Source: JAWAPU01 sp038894275 (lineage in GTDB: Archaea; Nanobdellota; Nanobdellia; UBA10117). Taken from it: a stretch of DNA of 12,266 nucleotides. Made by a program: the position numbers and the translations under genes. The notes under the pieces are model-generated. The model was not told the origin of the DNA, did no database searches, and saw nothing but the letters and a program-made list of their open reading frames with translations. This document shows, one piece after another, positions 6,236 to 11,800 of this stretch; the first letter of the stretch is position 1, and each line of letters begins with the position of its first letter. The stretch lies in NCBI GenBank assembly GCA_038894275.1, contig JAWAPU010000013.1, positions 1-12,266 of the forward strand, in the 5' to 3' direction.

Positions 6236-6679
6236 ATGGCTAGCGGGTACAGTTTTCAAAATTTTGATTCAAAAACAATGGTTAGAATTTCGGGTAGGAA
6301 TTTACCTATCTCAAGAAAAGCGGCTTATGAAGTAGCAAAAGCAATTAAAGGAAAATTGGTTAGTAAAGCGCTTTCTTTATTAAATGATGTTATCGAGAAA
6401 AAAAGAGCAATTCCATACACTAGATATAATAGAGACGTTTCTCATAAACCAGGTATGGCTGCAGGAAGATATCCTGTTAAAGTTTCCAAAGAAGTAATAA
6501 AATTATTAAAAAATGCTCAAGGTTCTGCACGAACTAAAGGTTTTGATTTACAAAAATTAAAAATAATTCATGCGGCAGTGCAGCAAGGACCTAAAAGGAG
6601 AAGGGGTGGAAGAAAAATCGGATTAATCGGTAAAAATACTCATTTTGAAATTGTAGTTGCAGAGGAGAAAAATGATTGA
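6236..6679 (+). CDS. rpl22: Large-subunit ribosomal protein L22 (uL22)
   Basis: L22 lines the exit tunnel with a long beta-hairpin. Features are the N-terminal GYSFQNFDSKTMVRISGRNLPISRKAAYEVAKAIKG, the central PYTRYNRDVSHKPGMAAGRYPVKVSKEVIKLLKNAQGSA, and the basic hairpin GPKRRRGGRKIGLIGKNTHFEIVV. The 147 residues fit archaeal L22, which lacks long additions. It starts two bases after S19 (TAA-AA-ATG) with no Shine-Dalgarno, and its last eight bases overlap the start of S3. Confidence 0.96.
   Translation: MASGYSFQNFDSKTMVRISGRNLPISRKAAYEVAKAIKGKLVSKALSLLNDVIEKKRAIPYTRYNRDVSHKPGMAAGRYPVKVSKEVIKLLKNAQGSARTKGFDLQKLKIIHAAVQQGPKRRRGGRKIGLIGKNTHFEIVVAEEKND
6662..6667 (+). promoter_or_regulatory. 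Shine-Dalgarno GAGGAG deciding the S3 start
   Basis: GAGGAG ends four bases before the ATG at 6672. This supports that ATG over the in-frame TTG at 6657, which would lie upstream of the Shine-Dalgarno and add five residues not seen in S3. Confidence 0.65.
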
Positions 6680-7388
6680 ACGCGAATTTATAAAAGAAAA
6701 AAAGAAGCATTTGAAAATAAAAGAATATCTAATGTCGGTTTTGCCAAAGGCGGCAGGACTTGGCAGAATAACAATTGAAAAAACGCCTTTCGGAGAACAT
6801 ATTATTTTAGAGGCTGTAAAACCAGGTATGATTATTGGCAGAGGCGGTCAAACAATTACTGCAGAAACAAATGTGTTAAAAACAAAGTTTAATTTGGAAA
6901 ACCCACAAATAGAAATTAAAGAAGTACCAGTTCCTGAACTAAATGCTGCAATTATGGCCAATAGAATATGTTCTGAACTTGAAAGATTTGGCACTTCTAG
7001 GTTTAAGGCAATAGGGTATAAAGCTCTCCAATCTATAATGAACGCAGGCGCATTAGGGGCTGAAATAAGAATTGGGGGCAGAGGCGTACCGGGGCAAAGA
7101 GCAAAAAATTGGAGATTTGCAATGGGTCACATGATGAAAGCTGGGCAAATAGCATTAGAAGAAATTGACACATATAAAACAGCAGCAAATTTACATTCTG
7201 GAACCGTTGGTGTGAAGGTATCTATTATGTTGCCAAATACTAAATTACCGGATAAAATAAAATTAAAAGAAACAAATAAAGAGATGCAAAAAGATTCTCA
7301 AAAGAATTCTGCTAAAGAAAATTCTAAAAACTCTATAGATAAAGAGGTTAAAGAAAAAAATCAAAAAAATGGCAATAGTAAGAACTAA
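6672..7388 (+). CDS. rps3: Small-subunit ribosomal protein S3 (uS3)
   Basis: S3 lies at the mRNA entry tunnel of the 30S subunit. The type-II KH domain is clear, with the GxxG loop in PGMIIGRGGQTI at residues ~51-62. The S3 C-terminal domain follows: NAGALGAEIRIGGRGVPGQRAKNWRFAMGHMMKAG, then TVGVKVSIMLPNTKLPDKI. From about residue 195 to the end (238 residues) the protein is a low-complexity tail rich in Lys, Asn, Gln, Glu and Ser. That tail is probably disordered, and tails here vary widely between archaea. The last 20 bases overlap the L29 gene in another frame. The start is ATG 6672, preceded by a Shine-Dalgarno and overlapping the L22 stop. Confidence 0.97.
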   Translation: MIEREFIKEKKKHLKIKEYLMSVLPKAAGLGRITIEKTPFGEHIILEAVKPGMIIGRGGQTITAETNVLKTKFNLENPQIEIKEVPVPELNAAIMANRICSELERFGTSRFKAIGYKALQSIMNAGALGAEIRIGGRGVPGQRAKNWRFAMGHMMKAGQIALEEIDTYKTAANLHSGTVGVKVSIMLPNTKLPDKIKLKETNKEMQKDSQKNSAKENSKNSIDKEVKEKNQKNGNSKN

Positions 7389-7560
7389 AGAACTAAAAGG
7401 CTTAGCAAAGGCCGAACTTAAAAATAAAGAACTCGAACTAAAAAAAGAATTAATGAAATTGAGAGCGCAAAAAAATACAGGTACATTAGCCAATCCAAGC
7501 AAAATAAAAGCGATCAAAAGAGCCATTGCAAAAATTAAAACCGTAGAAGCAACGAAATGA
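7369..7560 (+). CDS. rpl29: Large-subunit ribosomal protein L29 (uL29)
   Basis: L29 is a small two-helix protein beside L23 at the tunnel exit. The helices are visible in RTKELKGLAKAELKNKELELKKELMKLRAQKNTG and NPSKIKAIKRAIAKIKTVEA. The spacing, the LRAQ..TG turn and the NPSKIKAIKRAIA helix are diagnostic. The 63 residues are normal. The start lies inside the S3 tail, giving a 20-base out-of-frame overlap without a clear Shine-Dalgarno. This suggests reinitiation by ribosomes finishing S3. Confidence 0.95.
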   Translation: MAIVRTKELKGLAKAELKNKELELKKELMKLRAQKNTGTLANPSKIKAIKRAIAKIKTVEATK

Positions 7561-7570
7561 ACTGGAAAAT

Positions 7571-7585
7571 TTTAATTTTAAAAAT
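7571..7585 (+). promoter_or_regulatory. Possible TATA box before aIF1
   Basis: The AT-rich TTTAATTTTAAAAAT lies in the 70-base gap between L29 and aIF1. A start of transcription about 25 bases downstream (near 7603) would give a short leader beginning just before the Shine-Dalgarno at 7608. The sequence is weakly diagnostic because the whole gap is AT-rich. Confidence 0.35.
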
Positions 7586-7607
7586 TCGATTAGTTTCTAA
7601 ATTATTA

Positions 7608-7612
7608 GGAGG
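7608..7612 (+). promoter_or_regulatory. Shine-Dalgarno with unusual spacing before aIF1
   Basis: GGAGG, in the context TTAGGAGGAAA, is the strongest Shine-Dalgarno in the window. It ends 18 bases before the ATG at 7631, too far for normal use. An in-frame ATA codon at 7619 lies at the normal six-base spacing, with no stop between it and the ATG. Confidence 0.55.
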
Positions 7613-7630
7613 AAACCAATAAAAACTAAA

Positions 7631-7954
7631 ATGTCAGAAATGTGCCCAACTTGCGGATTGCCAAAAGAACTTTGTGTTTGTGAAAGCATTGCAAAAGAAC
7701 AGCAAAAAATAATCGTGAAAATAAAAGAAGGTAAATACAAAAACATGTGGATAACAACAATAGAAGGTATCGACGTAAATAAAGCAGAACTTAAAAATAT
7801 AGCAAAGCAGCTTAAAAAAGCACTAGCTTGCGGCGGTAATTTTAAAGACAATGGGATAATAGAATTGCAAGGAGATCATAGCAAAAAAATAAAAAATGTT
7901 CTAGAAAAATTAGGGTTTAAACCAGAAAATATAGAAGTTCAGGAGAGATTCTAA
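7631..7954 (+). CDS. Translation initiation factor aIF1 (SUI1 family)
   Basis: aIF1 binds the 30S P-site region and proofreads start-codon choice. The N-terminus has a four-Cys knuckle, CPTCGLPKELCVCE (residues ~4-17), common in archaeal SUI1 proteins and likely to bind zinc. The SUI1 fold follows, with GKYKNMWITTIEGID, ELKNIAKQLKKALACGGNFKDNGIIELQGDH and VLEKLGFKPENIEV. The 107 residues are normal. Its place between L29 and the RNase P protein gene is the usual archaeal arrangement. The ATG at 7631 is 18 bases from the Shine-Dalgarno; ATG 7640 or an AUA start at 7619 are alternatives. The stop shares one base with the start of Rnp1. Confidence 0.95.
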   Translation: MSEMCPTCGLPKELCVCESIAKEQQKIIVKIKEGKYKNMWITTIEGIDVNKAELKNIAKQLKKALACGGNFKDNGIIELQGDHSKKIKNVLEKLGFKPENIEVQERF

Positions 7955-8244
7955 TGCCAATAACCGCTTTTAATTTAATAAAACACGAATTGATTGGTTT
8001 GAAAGCAAGAGTTGTCAAATCTAAAAATCCTTCAAACATAGGTTTAGAAGGAAAAATCGTGGATGAAAGTTGGAAAACGCTTACTTTAGAAACCAACGGA
8101 AGAGAAAAAAAGATTTTCAAATCAGATGTCACTCTTTTAATAGAACTTTCAGACGGAAAAAAAGTGCAAGTAGAAGGATCTCTTTTACTTGGGCGCCCGT
8201 GGGAACGTATTAAAAAGAAAATTGTAATGCGAAAATCATTTTAA
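7954..8244 (+). CDS. rnp1: RNase P protein component 1 (p29, Rpp29/Pop4)
   Basis: Archaeal p29 is a Sm-like beta-barrel protein that binds RNase P RNA with p21 and helps process the 5' end of tRNA precursors. Support comes from N-terminal LIKHELIGLKARVVKSKNPSNIGLEGKIVDESWKTLTLE, the wing KKIFKSDVTLLIEL and the C-terminal VEGSLLLGRPWERIKKK, all typical of the family. The 96 residues are at the short end of the archaeal range. It overlaps the aIF1 stop by one base (TAATG), with AGGAGAG upstream as Shine-Dalgarno. Its presence means the lineage kept protein-containing RNase P. A T-rich stretch follows the stop. Confidence 0.95.
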   Translation: MPITAFNLIKHELIGLKARVVKSKNPSNIGLEGKIVDESWKTLTLETNGREKKIFKSDVTLLIELSDGKKVQVEGSLLLGRPWERIKKKIVMRKSF

Positions 8245-8275
8245 TTTATTTATTATTAATTTTGTTTTTGTTCAT
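8245..8275 (+). terminator. T-rich probable archaeal terminator after Rnp1
   Basis: After the stop, T runs occur in TTTATTTATT, AATTTTG and TTTTTG within about 30 bases. Oligo-T tracts terminate archaeal RNA polymerase without a hairpin. With a new promoter downstream, this marks a likely transcript boundary inside the cluster. Confidence 0.45.
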
Positions 8276-8310
8276 AAATATAAATTGTTAAAATTAAAGA
8301 AAAATAAATA

Positions 8311-8333
8311 GAAAAGTAACCTTTATAAAAGGT
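8311..8333 (+). promoter_or_regulatory. BRE/TATA promoter of the S17-L32e segment, with palindrome
   Basis: The purine-rich GAAAAGTAAC (BRE) is followed by CTTTATAAAA. The box is centred about 31 bases before the S17 ATG at 8357, so the leader would be only a few bases. The box lies inside a perfect inverted repeat, ACCTTT-ATA-AAAGGT (8319-8333), which could also be an operator. The 112-base gap is the largest in the ribosomal cluster and holds no gene. Confidence 0.65.
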
Positions 8334-8356
8334 ATTTTTCAAACTTTTGAAGTGAG

Positions 8357-8647
8357 ATGGCAGCGGAAAAATGCACTGATAAAAAATGCCCTTTTCATAG
8401 TAGCCTGAGAACTCGGGGGCGTGTATTTGTAGGTAATGTAATAGCTACAAAAATGCAACATACCGCCAAAATAGAGTGGCCTTATTTATTCTACTTACCG
8501 AAATATGAACGTTATGAAAAAAGAAGAACAAGAGTATATGCACATATTCCTGCGTGCATATCTGTAAAAGTAGGTGATAAAGTTAAAATTGCAGAATGCA
8601 AGCCAATATCTAAAACTGTCCATTTTGTCATACTAGAAAAACTATGA
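8357..8647 (+). CDS. rps17: Small-subunit ribosomal protein S17 (uS17)
   Basis: S17 is a primary 16S rRNA-binding protein with an OB fold. The N-terminal CTDKKCPFHSSLRTRGRVF (residues 5-23) is the archaeal/eukaryotic form of the start of the domain, with the Cys-Pro-Phe/Trp-His motif. KMQHTAKIEWPYLFYLPKYERYEKRRTRVYAHIP follows, and then the OB-fold end VKVGDKVKIAECKPISKTVHFVIL. At 96 residues it is slightly short at the N-terminus for archaeal S17. It starts the segment behind a strong TATA box and overlaps L14 by four bases (ATGA). Confidence 0.96.
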   Translation: MAAEKCTDKKCPFHSSLRTRGRVFVGNVIATKMQHTAKIEWPYLFYLPKYERYEKRRTRVYAHIPACISVKVGDKVKIAECKPISKTVHFVILEKL

Positions 8648-9048
8648 AAGCGGTAAAATCAACAATTAGCAAAGCACTTCCATTAGGTGCGCGAATAGAA
8701 GCCGCAGACAATAGCGGTGCAAAGATAATCCAAATTATTTCTGTTAAAGGATACAAAACAAGAACCAAAGAATTAATGGCTGCAGGAATAGCAGACTTAG
8801 TAAATGTGGCTGTAAAGGTAGGAAACCCAGATATGATTCATAAAGTAGCGCCTGCTGTAATCGTAAGACAGAAAAAAGAATTTACAAGGCCCGAAGGCAT
8901 TAAAGTAAAATTTGAGGATAATGCAGCAGTTATACTTAAAGATGTGCGATTAGGACTGCCAAAAGGAACTTTAGTAAAAGGTCCTATTGCAAAAGAAGTG
9001 GCGATAAGATGGCCAGCCATAGCAAAATTGGCCACGATGGTTTTATAA
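8644..9048 (+). CDS. rpl14: Large-subunit ribosomal protein L14 (uL14)
   Basis: L14 is a beta-barrel 50S protein at the subunit interface. Diagnostic parts are LGARIEAADNSGAKIIQIISVKGYKTRTKELMAAGIADLVNVAVKVGNPDM, then KVAPAVIVRQKKEFTRPEGIKVKFEDNAAVILK, and the C-terminal KGTLVKGPIAKEVAIRWPAIAKLATMVL. The 134 residues are normal for archaea. It starts inside the S17 stop (ATGA) without a Shine-Dalgarno, so coupling is likely. It joins L24 through TAAAATG. Confidence 0.97.
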   Translation: MKAVKSTISKALPLGARIEAADNSGAKIIQIISVKGYKTRTKELMAAGIADLVNVAVKVGNPDMIHKVAPAVIVRQKKEFTRPEGIKVKFEDNAAVILKDVRLGLPKGTLVKGPIAKEVAIRWPAIAKLATMVL

Positions 9049-9049
9049 A

Positions 9050-9436
9050 ATGGTTAAAAAAAAGTGGAGTGCTCATTGGAAATCGAGTAAATTACCTAAA
9101 AAACAAAGAAAATATAGAGCTAACGCGCCATTACATATAGCTCATAAAATGATTGCGGCGCATTTATCAAAAGAATTGCGTGAAAAATACCATAAAAGAG
9201 CACTACCATTACGAAAGGGGGATAAGGTAAAAATAATGCGTGGGAAATTTAAAGGAATAATCGGAGAAATCGAAAAAATAAGCTTACATAAGAAAAAAGT
9301 TTATGTTCGCGGGGCTGAACTTCAAAAACAAGGAGGAGCGATTAAAACTTTTGTTTGGCTCGATCCTTCAAACTTGCAAATTGTAACTTTAAATTTAGAC
9401 GATAAAAAAAGAGTTGAAACGTTAGAAAAAAAGTAA
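9050..9436 (+). CDS. rpl24: Large-subunit ribosomal protein L24 (uL24)
   Basis: L24 initiates 50S assembly and sits near the tunnel exit. The N-terminus has the archaeal/eukaryotic WSAHWKSSKLPKKQRKYRANAPLHIAHKMIAAHLSKELREKY. The KOW motif is at residues ~55-75 (LRKGDKVKIMRGKFKGIIGEIEKIS), followed by KVYVRGAELQKQGGAIKTFVWLDPSNLQIVTLNLDDKKR. The 128 residues are normal. TAAAATG junctions on both sides link it to L14 and S4e. Confidence 0.96.
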   Translation: MVKKKWSAHWKSSKLPKKQRKYRANAPLHIAHKMIAAHLSKELREKYHKRALPLRKGDKVKIMRGKFKGIIGEIEKISLHKKKVYVRGAELQKQGGAIKTFVWLDPSNLQIVTLNLDDKKRVETLEKK

Positions 9437-9437
9437 A

Positions 9438-10148
9438 ATGGCAAAAAAACATCTTTCCCGATTAGCAGCACCAAATACTTGGCCAATAGAAAGAAAAAAG
9501 ACTAAATGGATAGCAAAACCAAGCCCTGGCCCGCATAACTTAAACTTTAGTATGCCGTTAAATGTTTGGCTTTGCGAAGTTTTGAAACTAGCTAAAACGA
9601 AAGCTGAAATTAAAAAAATTTTAAACCAAAAAGAAATTTTAGTGAATAATAAAACAGTGAAAGATCTTAGATACCCGTTGGGATTGTTTGATGTGTTATC
9701 AATTCCAAAAATAAAAACCGCGTACAGAATAATCATATCAAAAAACAATAAATTAAAAGCGATTAATTGTCCGCCCTCTGAAATAGATTATACTTTAGCA
9801 AAAGTTATTAAAAAAACCACTGTTAAAAAAGGTCGCTGCCAAATCACGCTTTCTAATGGTTGGACATTTTTAGCTAATCCAAAAGAATACTTAATTGGTG
9901 ATTCCGTGCTAATAAATTTAAAGAAAAAAGAGTTTAAATCCTTGCCTTTAGAGATTGGCGCACTTGCATATATTGTACAAGGAAGCAACACCGCAAAAAT
10001 TGGGAAAATTGTTGCCTTTTCTGAAGAAGGTTTGTTAAGAAAAAAGAAATATGTTCATATACAAACAGATTCTGAAACTTTCAAAGTTTTAAAAGACCAT
10101 ATTTATATTATCGGAAAAGATAAACCAATTATAACACTTGAAACATGA
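9438..10148 (+). CDS. rps4e: Small-subunit ribosomal protein S4e (eS4)
   Basis: S4e is an archaeal/eukaryotic 30S protein absent from bacteria. The N-terminus KKHLSRLAAPNTWPIERKKTKWIAKPSPGPHNLNFSMPLNVWL is typical. An S4-like RNA-binding segment covers residues ~38-95 (EILVNNKTVKDLRYPLGLFDVLSIPK). The central domain includes QITLSNGWTFLANPKEYLIGDSVLINL, and a KOW-like segment lies near residues 180-205 (GSNTAKIGKIVAFSEEG). The 236 residues are normal. It is joined to L24 by TAAAATG and overlaps L5 by four bases. Confidence 0.96.
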   Translation: MAKKHLSRLAAPNTWPIERKKTKWIAKPSPGPHNLNFSMPLNVWLCEVLKLAKTKAEIKKILNQKEILVNNKTVKDLRYPLGLFDVLSIPKIKTAYRIIISKNNKLKAINCPPSEIDYTLAKVIKKTTVKKGRCQITLSNGWTFLANPKEYLIGDSVLINLKKKEFKSLPLEIGALAYIVQGSNTAKIGKIVAFSEEGLLRKKKYVHIQTDSETFKVLKDHIYIIGKDKPIITLET

Positions 10149-10666
10149 AAGCAGAAAACCCGATGCGCAAAATAAAAATAGATTCCCTTACCCTTAGTAT
10201 GGGAGCAGGAATAGAAGCAGAGAATGTGGATAAAGCGGTAGCTCTATTAACTAAAATATCTAATAAAAAAGTCGTAAAATGCTTTGCAAAAAAAAGAATT
10301 CCTACTTGGAAAATAAGACCTGGATTACCAATTGGTGCAAGAGTAACAATAAGGGGAAAAGAAGCGTACGAATTATTAAAGAAATTATTATCTGTAGTTG
10401 ATTTCAAATTACCTAAAAAATCTTTTACAAATAACACTTTTTCATTTGGTATCAAAGAATATGTAGATATCCCGGGCTTAAAATATGATCCAAAATTAGG
10501 TATATTGGGATTAGATGTTTGTGTTGCATTAAAAAGAGCAGGATATAGAATTGCAAAACGAAAGATTAAAAAAAGCAAAATTGGAAAAAAGCACAAAATA
10601 ACTTCAGATGAGGCTTTTGCGTGGGCACAAGCTGAATTTGGAATAAAAGAAAGAGAGGTAGAATGA
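10145..10666 (+). CDS. rpl5: Large-subunit ribosomal protein L5 (uL5)
   Basis: L5 holds 5S rRNA in the central protuberance and touches the P-site tRNA. The start NPMRKIKIDSLTLSMGAGIEAENVDKAVALLTKIS is the family opening. KRIPTWKIRPGLPIGARVTIRG and the C-terminal FGIKEYVDIPGLKYDPKLGILGLDVCVALKRAGYRI follow. The 173 residues are normal. Its ATG lies in the S4e stop (ATGA) without a Shine-Dalgarno, and its own stop lies in the S14 start in the same way. Confidence 0.97.
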   Translation: MKAENPMRKIKIDSLTLSMGAGIEAENVDKAVALLTKISNKKVVKCFAKKRIPTWKIRPGLPIGARVTIRGKEAYELLKKLLSVVDFKLPKKSFTNNTFSFGIKEYVDIPGLKYDPKLGILGLDVCVALKRAGYRIAKRKIKKSKIGKKHKITSDEAFAWAQAEFGIKEREVE

Positions 10667-10878
10667 AAAGACCAGTTCAAGAAAAAATAATTACTGGAAA
10701 AACTAAGCTACAGCGCTTTTTACGGCACAATGTACCTAAAAAAAGAGTTGGACAAAGATTTACTATTTGTGAACGTTGTGGCGGCACAAGAAGGCATATT
10801 TCTAAATATGGTTTGCACATATGCGGTAGATGCTTTAGAGAAGTTGCAAAAGAATTGGGTTTTAAAAAATTGAGGTGA
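10663..10878 (+). CDS. rps14: Small-subunit ribosomal protein S14, zinc-binding type (uS14)
   Basis: S14 is in the 30S head. The zinc ribbon is complete: CERCGG and, 15 residues on, CGRC, with the archaeal RRHISKYGLHICGRCFREVAKELGFKKLR. At 71 residues it is longer than the usual 50-55, because about 18-20 basic residues precede the conserved part (KRPVQEKIITGKTKLQRFLRHNVPKKR). No internal Met offers a shorter start. A Shine-Dalgarno (GAGAGGT) sits just before the ATG, so the extension is probably real. The ATG overlaps the L5 stop by four bases. Confidence 0.95.
   Translation: MKRPVQEKIITGKTKLQRFLRHNVPKKRVGQRFTICERCGGTRRHISKYGLHICGRCFREVAKELGFKKLR
10872..10878 (+). promoter_or_regulatory. 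Shine-Dalgarno GAGGTGA built into the S14 stop
   Basis: GAGGTGA ends three bases before the S8 ATG at 10882, and its last three bases are the S14 stop codon. It matches the 3' end of archaeal 16S rRNA well. Ribosomes terminating S14 would sit exactly on the S8 start site. Confidence 0.7.
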
Positions 10879-10881
10879 AAA

Positions 10882-11271
10882 ATGCGTCACGATGTTTTAT
10901 CAGATGTGCTTCACAATTTAAAAATAGCTAAAGATAGCAAGCAAAGTGAAATAATCGCAAAACCCATATCTAAATTAACTTGTAAAGTTTTAGATATTTT
11001 AAAGAAAGAAAAATATATTGAAAATTACGAAATTATTAAAGACAAAAAAGGCGATTCTGCTAAAATAAAATTAACTAATCAAATCAACGATATTGGTGCG
11101 ATAAAACCAAGATTTCCAGTTACATTAGATGAATACGAAAAATACGAAAAAAGATATTTGCCTGCAAAAGATTTTGGCAGATTGATTCTTTCTACTCCAA
11201 AAGGGCTTATGACGCATATCGATGCGAAAGAAAAAAAATTGGGAGGCGTACTAATAGCATATGTCTACTAA
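10882..11271 (+). CDS. rps8: Small-subunit ribosomal protein S8 (uS8)
   Basis: S8 is a primary 16S rRNA binder in the platform. The N-terminal HDVLSDVLHNLKIAKDSKQSEIIAKPISKLTCKVLDILKKEKYIENYEI and the C-terminal RFPVTLDEYEKYEKRYLPAKDFGRLILSTPKGLMTHIDAKEKKLGGVLIAYVY match archaeal S8, including the STPKGLMTH motif. The 129 residues are normal. Its start is set by a Shine-Dalgarno that overlaps the S14 stop. Its last 11 bases overlap the first possible start of L6. Confidence 0.97.
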   Translation: MRHDVLSDVLHNLKIAKDSKQSEIIAKPISKLTCKVLDILKKEKYIENYEIIKDKKGDSAKIKLTNQINDIGAIKPRFPVTLDEYEKYEKRYLPAKDFGRLILSTPKGLMTHIDAKEKKLGGVLIAYVY

Positions 11272-11800
11272 AAACATGTTAGAAAAAGAAGTAGAAATTC
11301 CAGATAAAGCTAGTGTAACCTTTAAAAATGAACAAATTATTGTTAGCGGCCCTAATGGAACGGTAGAAAAAAAATTCCCAAGTAGACTAATAGATTTGCA
11401 AATAATCGATAAAAAAATAAAACTAATTGCAAAACGAAAAGACGCCCAGGCAAGAGCTCTAATCGGTTCTTGGTGCGCGCATATTAAAAATATGGTAAAC
11501 GGCGTTTTAAATCCGTACACGTATAAATTAAAAATAGTATACACCCACTTTCCAATTTCTGCTTCTCTTTCGGGAAAAACTCTTTCTGTTCAAAATTTTC
11601 TAGGCGAAAAAAAAGCTCACACATATATCATACCAGAAAAAGTCGATGTCAAATTGCAAAATAATATTATAACTGTAACTTCGCCAGATATAGAATTAGC
11701 AGGACAAGTAGCTACACGAATAGAAACTCTTTGTAAAGTTAGAAATAAAGATAAAAGAATATTCCTAGACGGAATATACATAATAGAAAAACCAAAATGA
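11261..11800 (+). CDS. rpl6: Large-subunit ribosomal protein L6 (uL6)
   Basis: L6 has two similar alpha/beta domains and sits near the factor-binding site of the 50S. The first domain shows EKEVEIPDKASVTFKNEQIIVSGPNGTVEKKF. The second shows NFLGEKKAHTYIIPEKVDVKLQNNIITVTSPDIELAGQVATRIE. The conserved VRNKDKRIFLDGIYII is near the end. The 179 residues are normal. The start is uncertain: ATG 11261 has GGAGG 14 bases upstream, whereas ATG 11276 lies five bases after the S8 stop and gives the more usual N-terminus, five residues shorter. The stop overlaps the L32e start (ATGA). Confidence 0.96.
   Translation: MSTKNMLEKEVEIPDKASVTFKNEQIIVSGPNGTVEKKFPSRLIDLQIIDKKIKLIAKRKDAQARALIGSWCAHIKNMVNGVLNPYTYKLKIVYTHFPISASLSGKTLSVQNFLGEKKAHTYIIPEKVDVKLQNNIITVTSPDIELAGQVATRIETLCKVRNKDKRIFLDGIYIIEKPK

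Noticed and set aside
6657..6671. TTG start for S3
   Set aside because: The Shine-Dalgarno GAGGAG lies downstream of the TTG and points to ATG 6672.
10129..10680. Long antisense open frame of 183 codons
   Set aside because: It lies entirely opposite L5 and the adjoining gene ends, has no promoter or recognisable protein features, and is a shadow of L5. The other minus-strand frames are likewise opposite confident genes.
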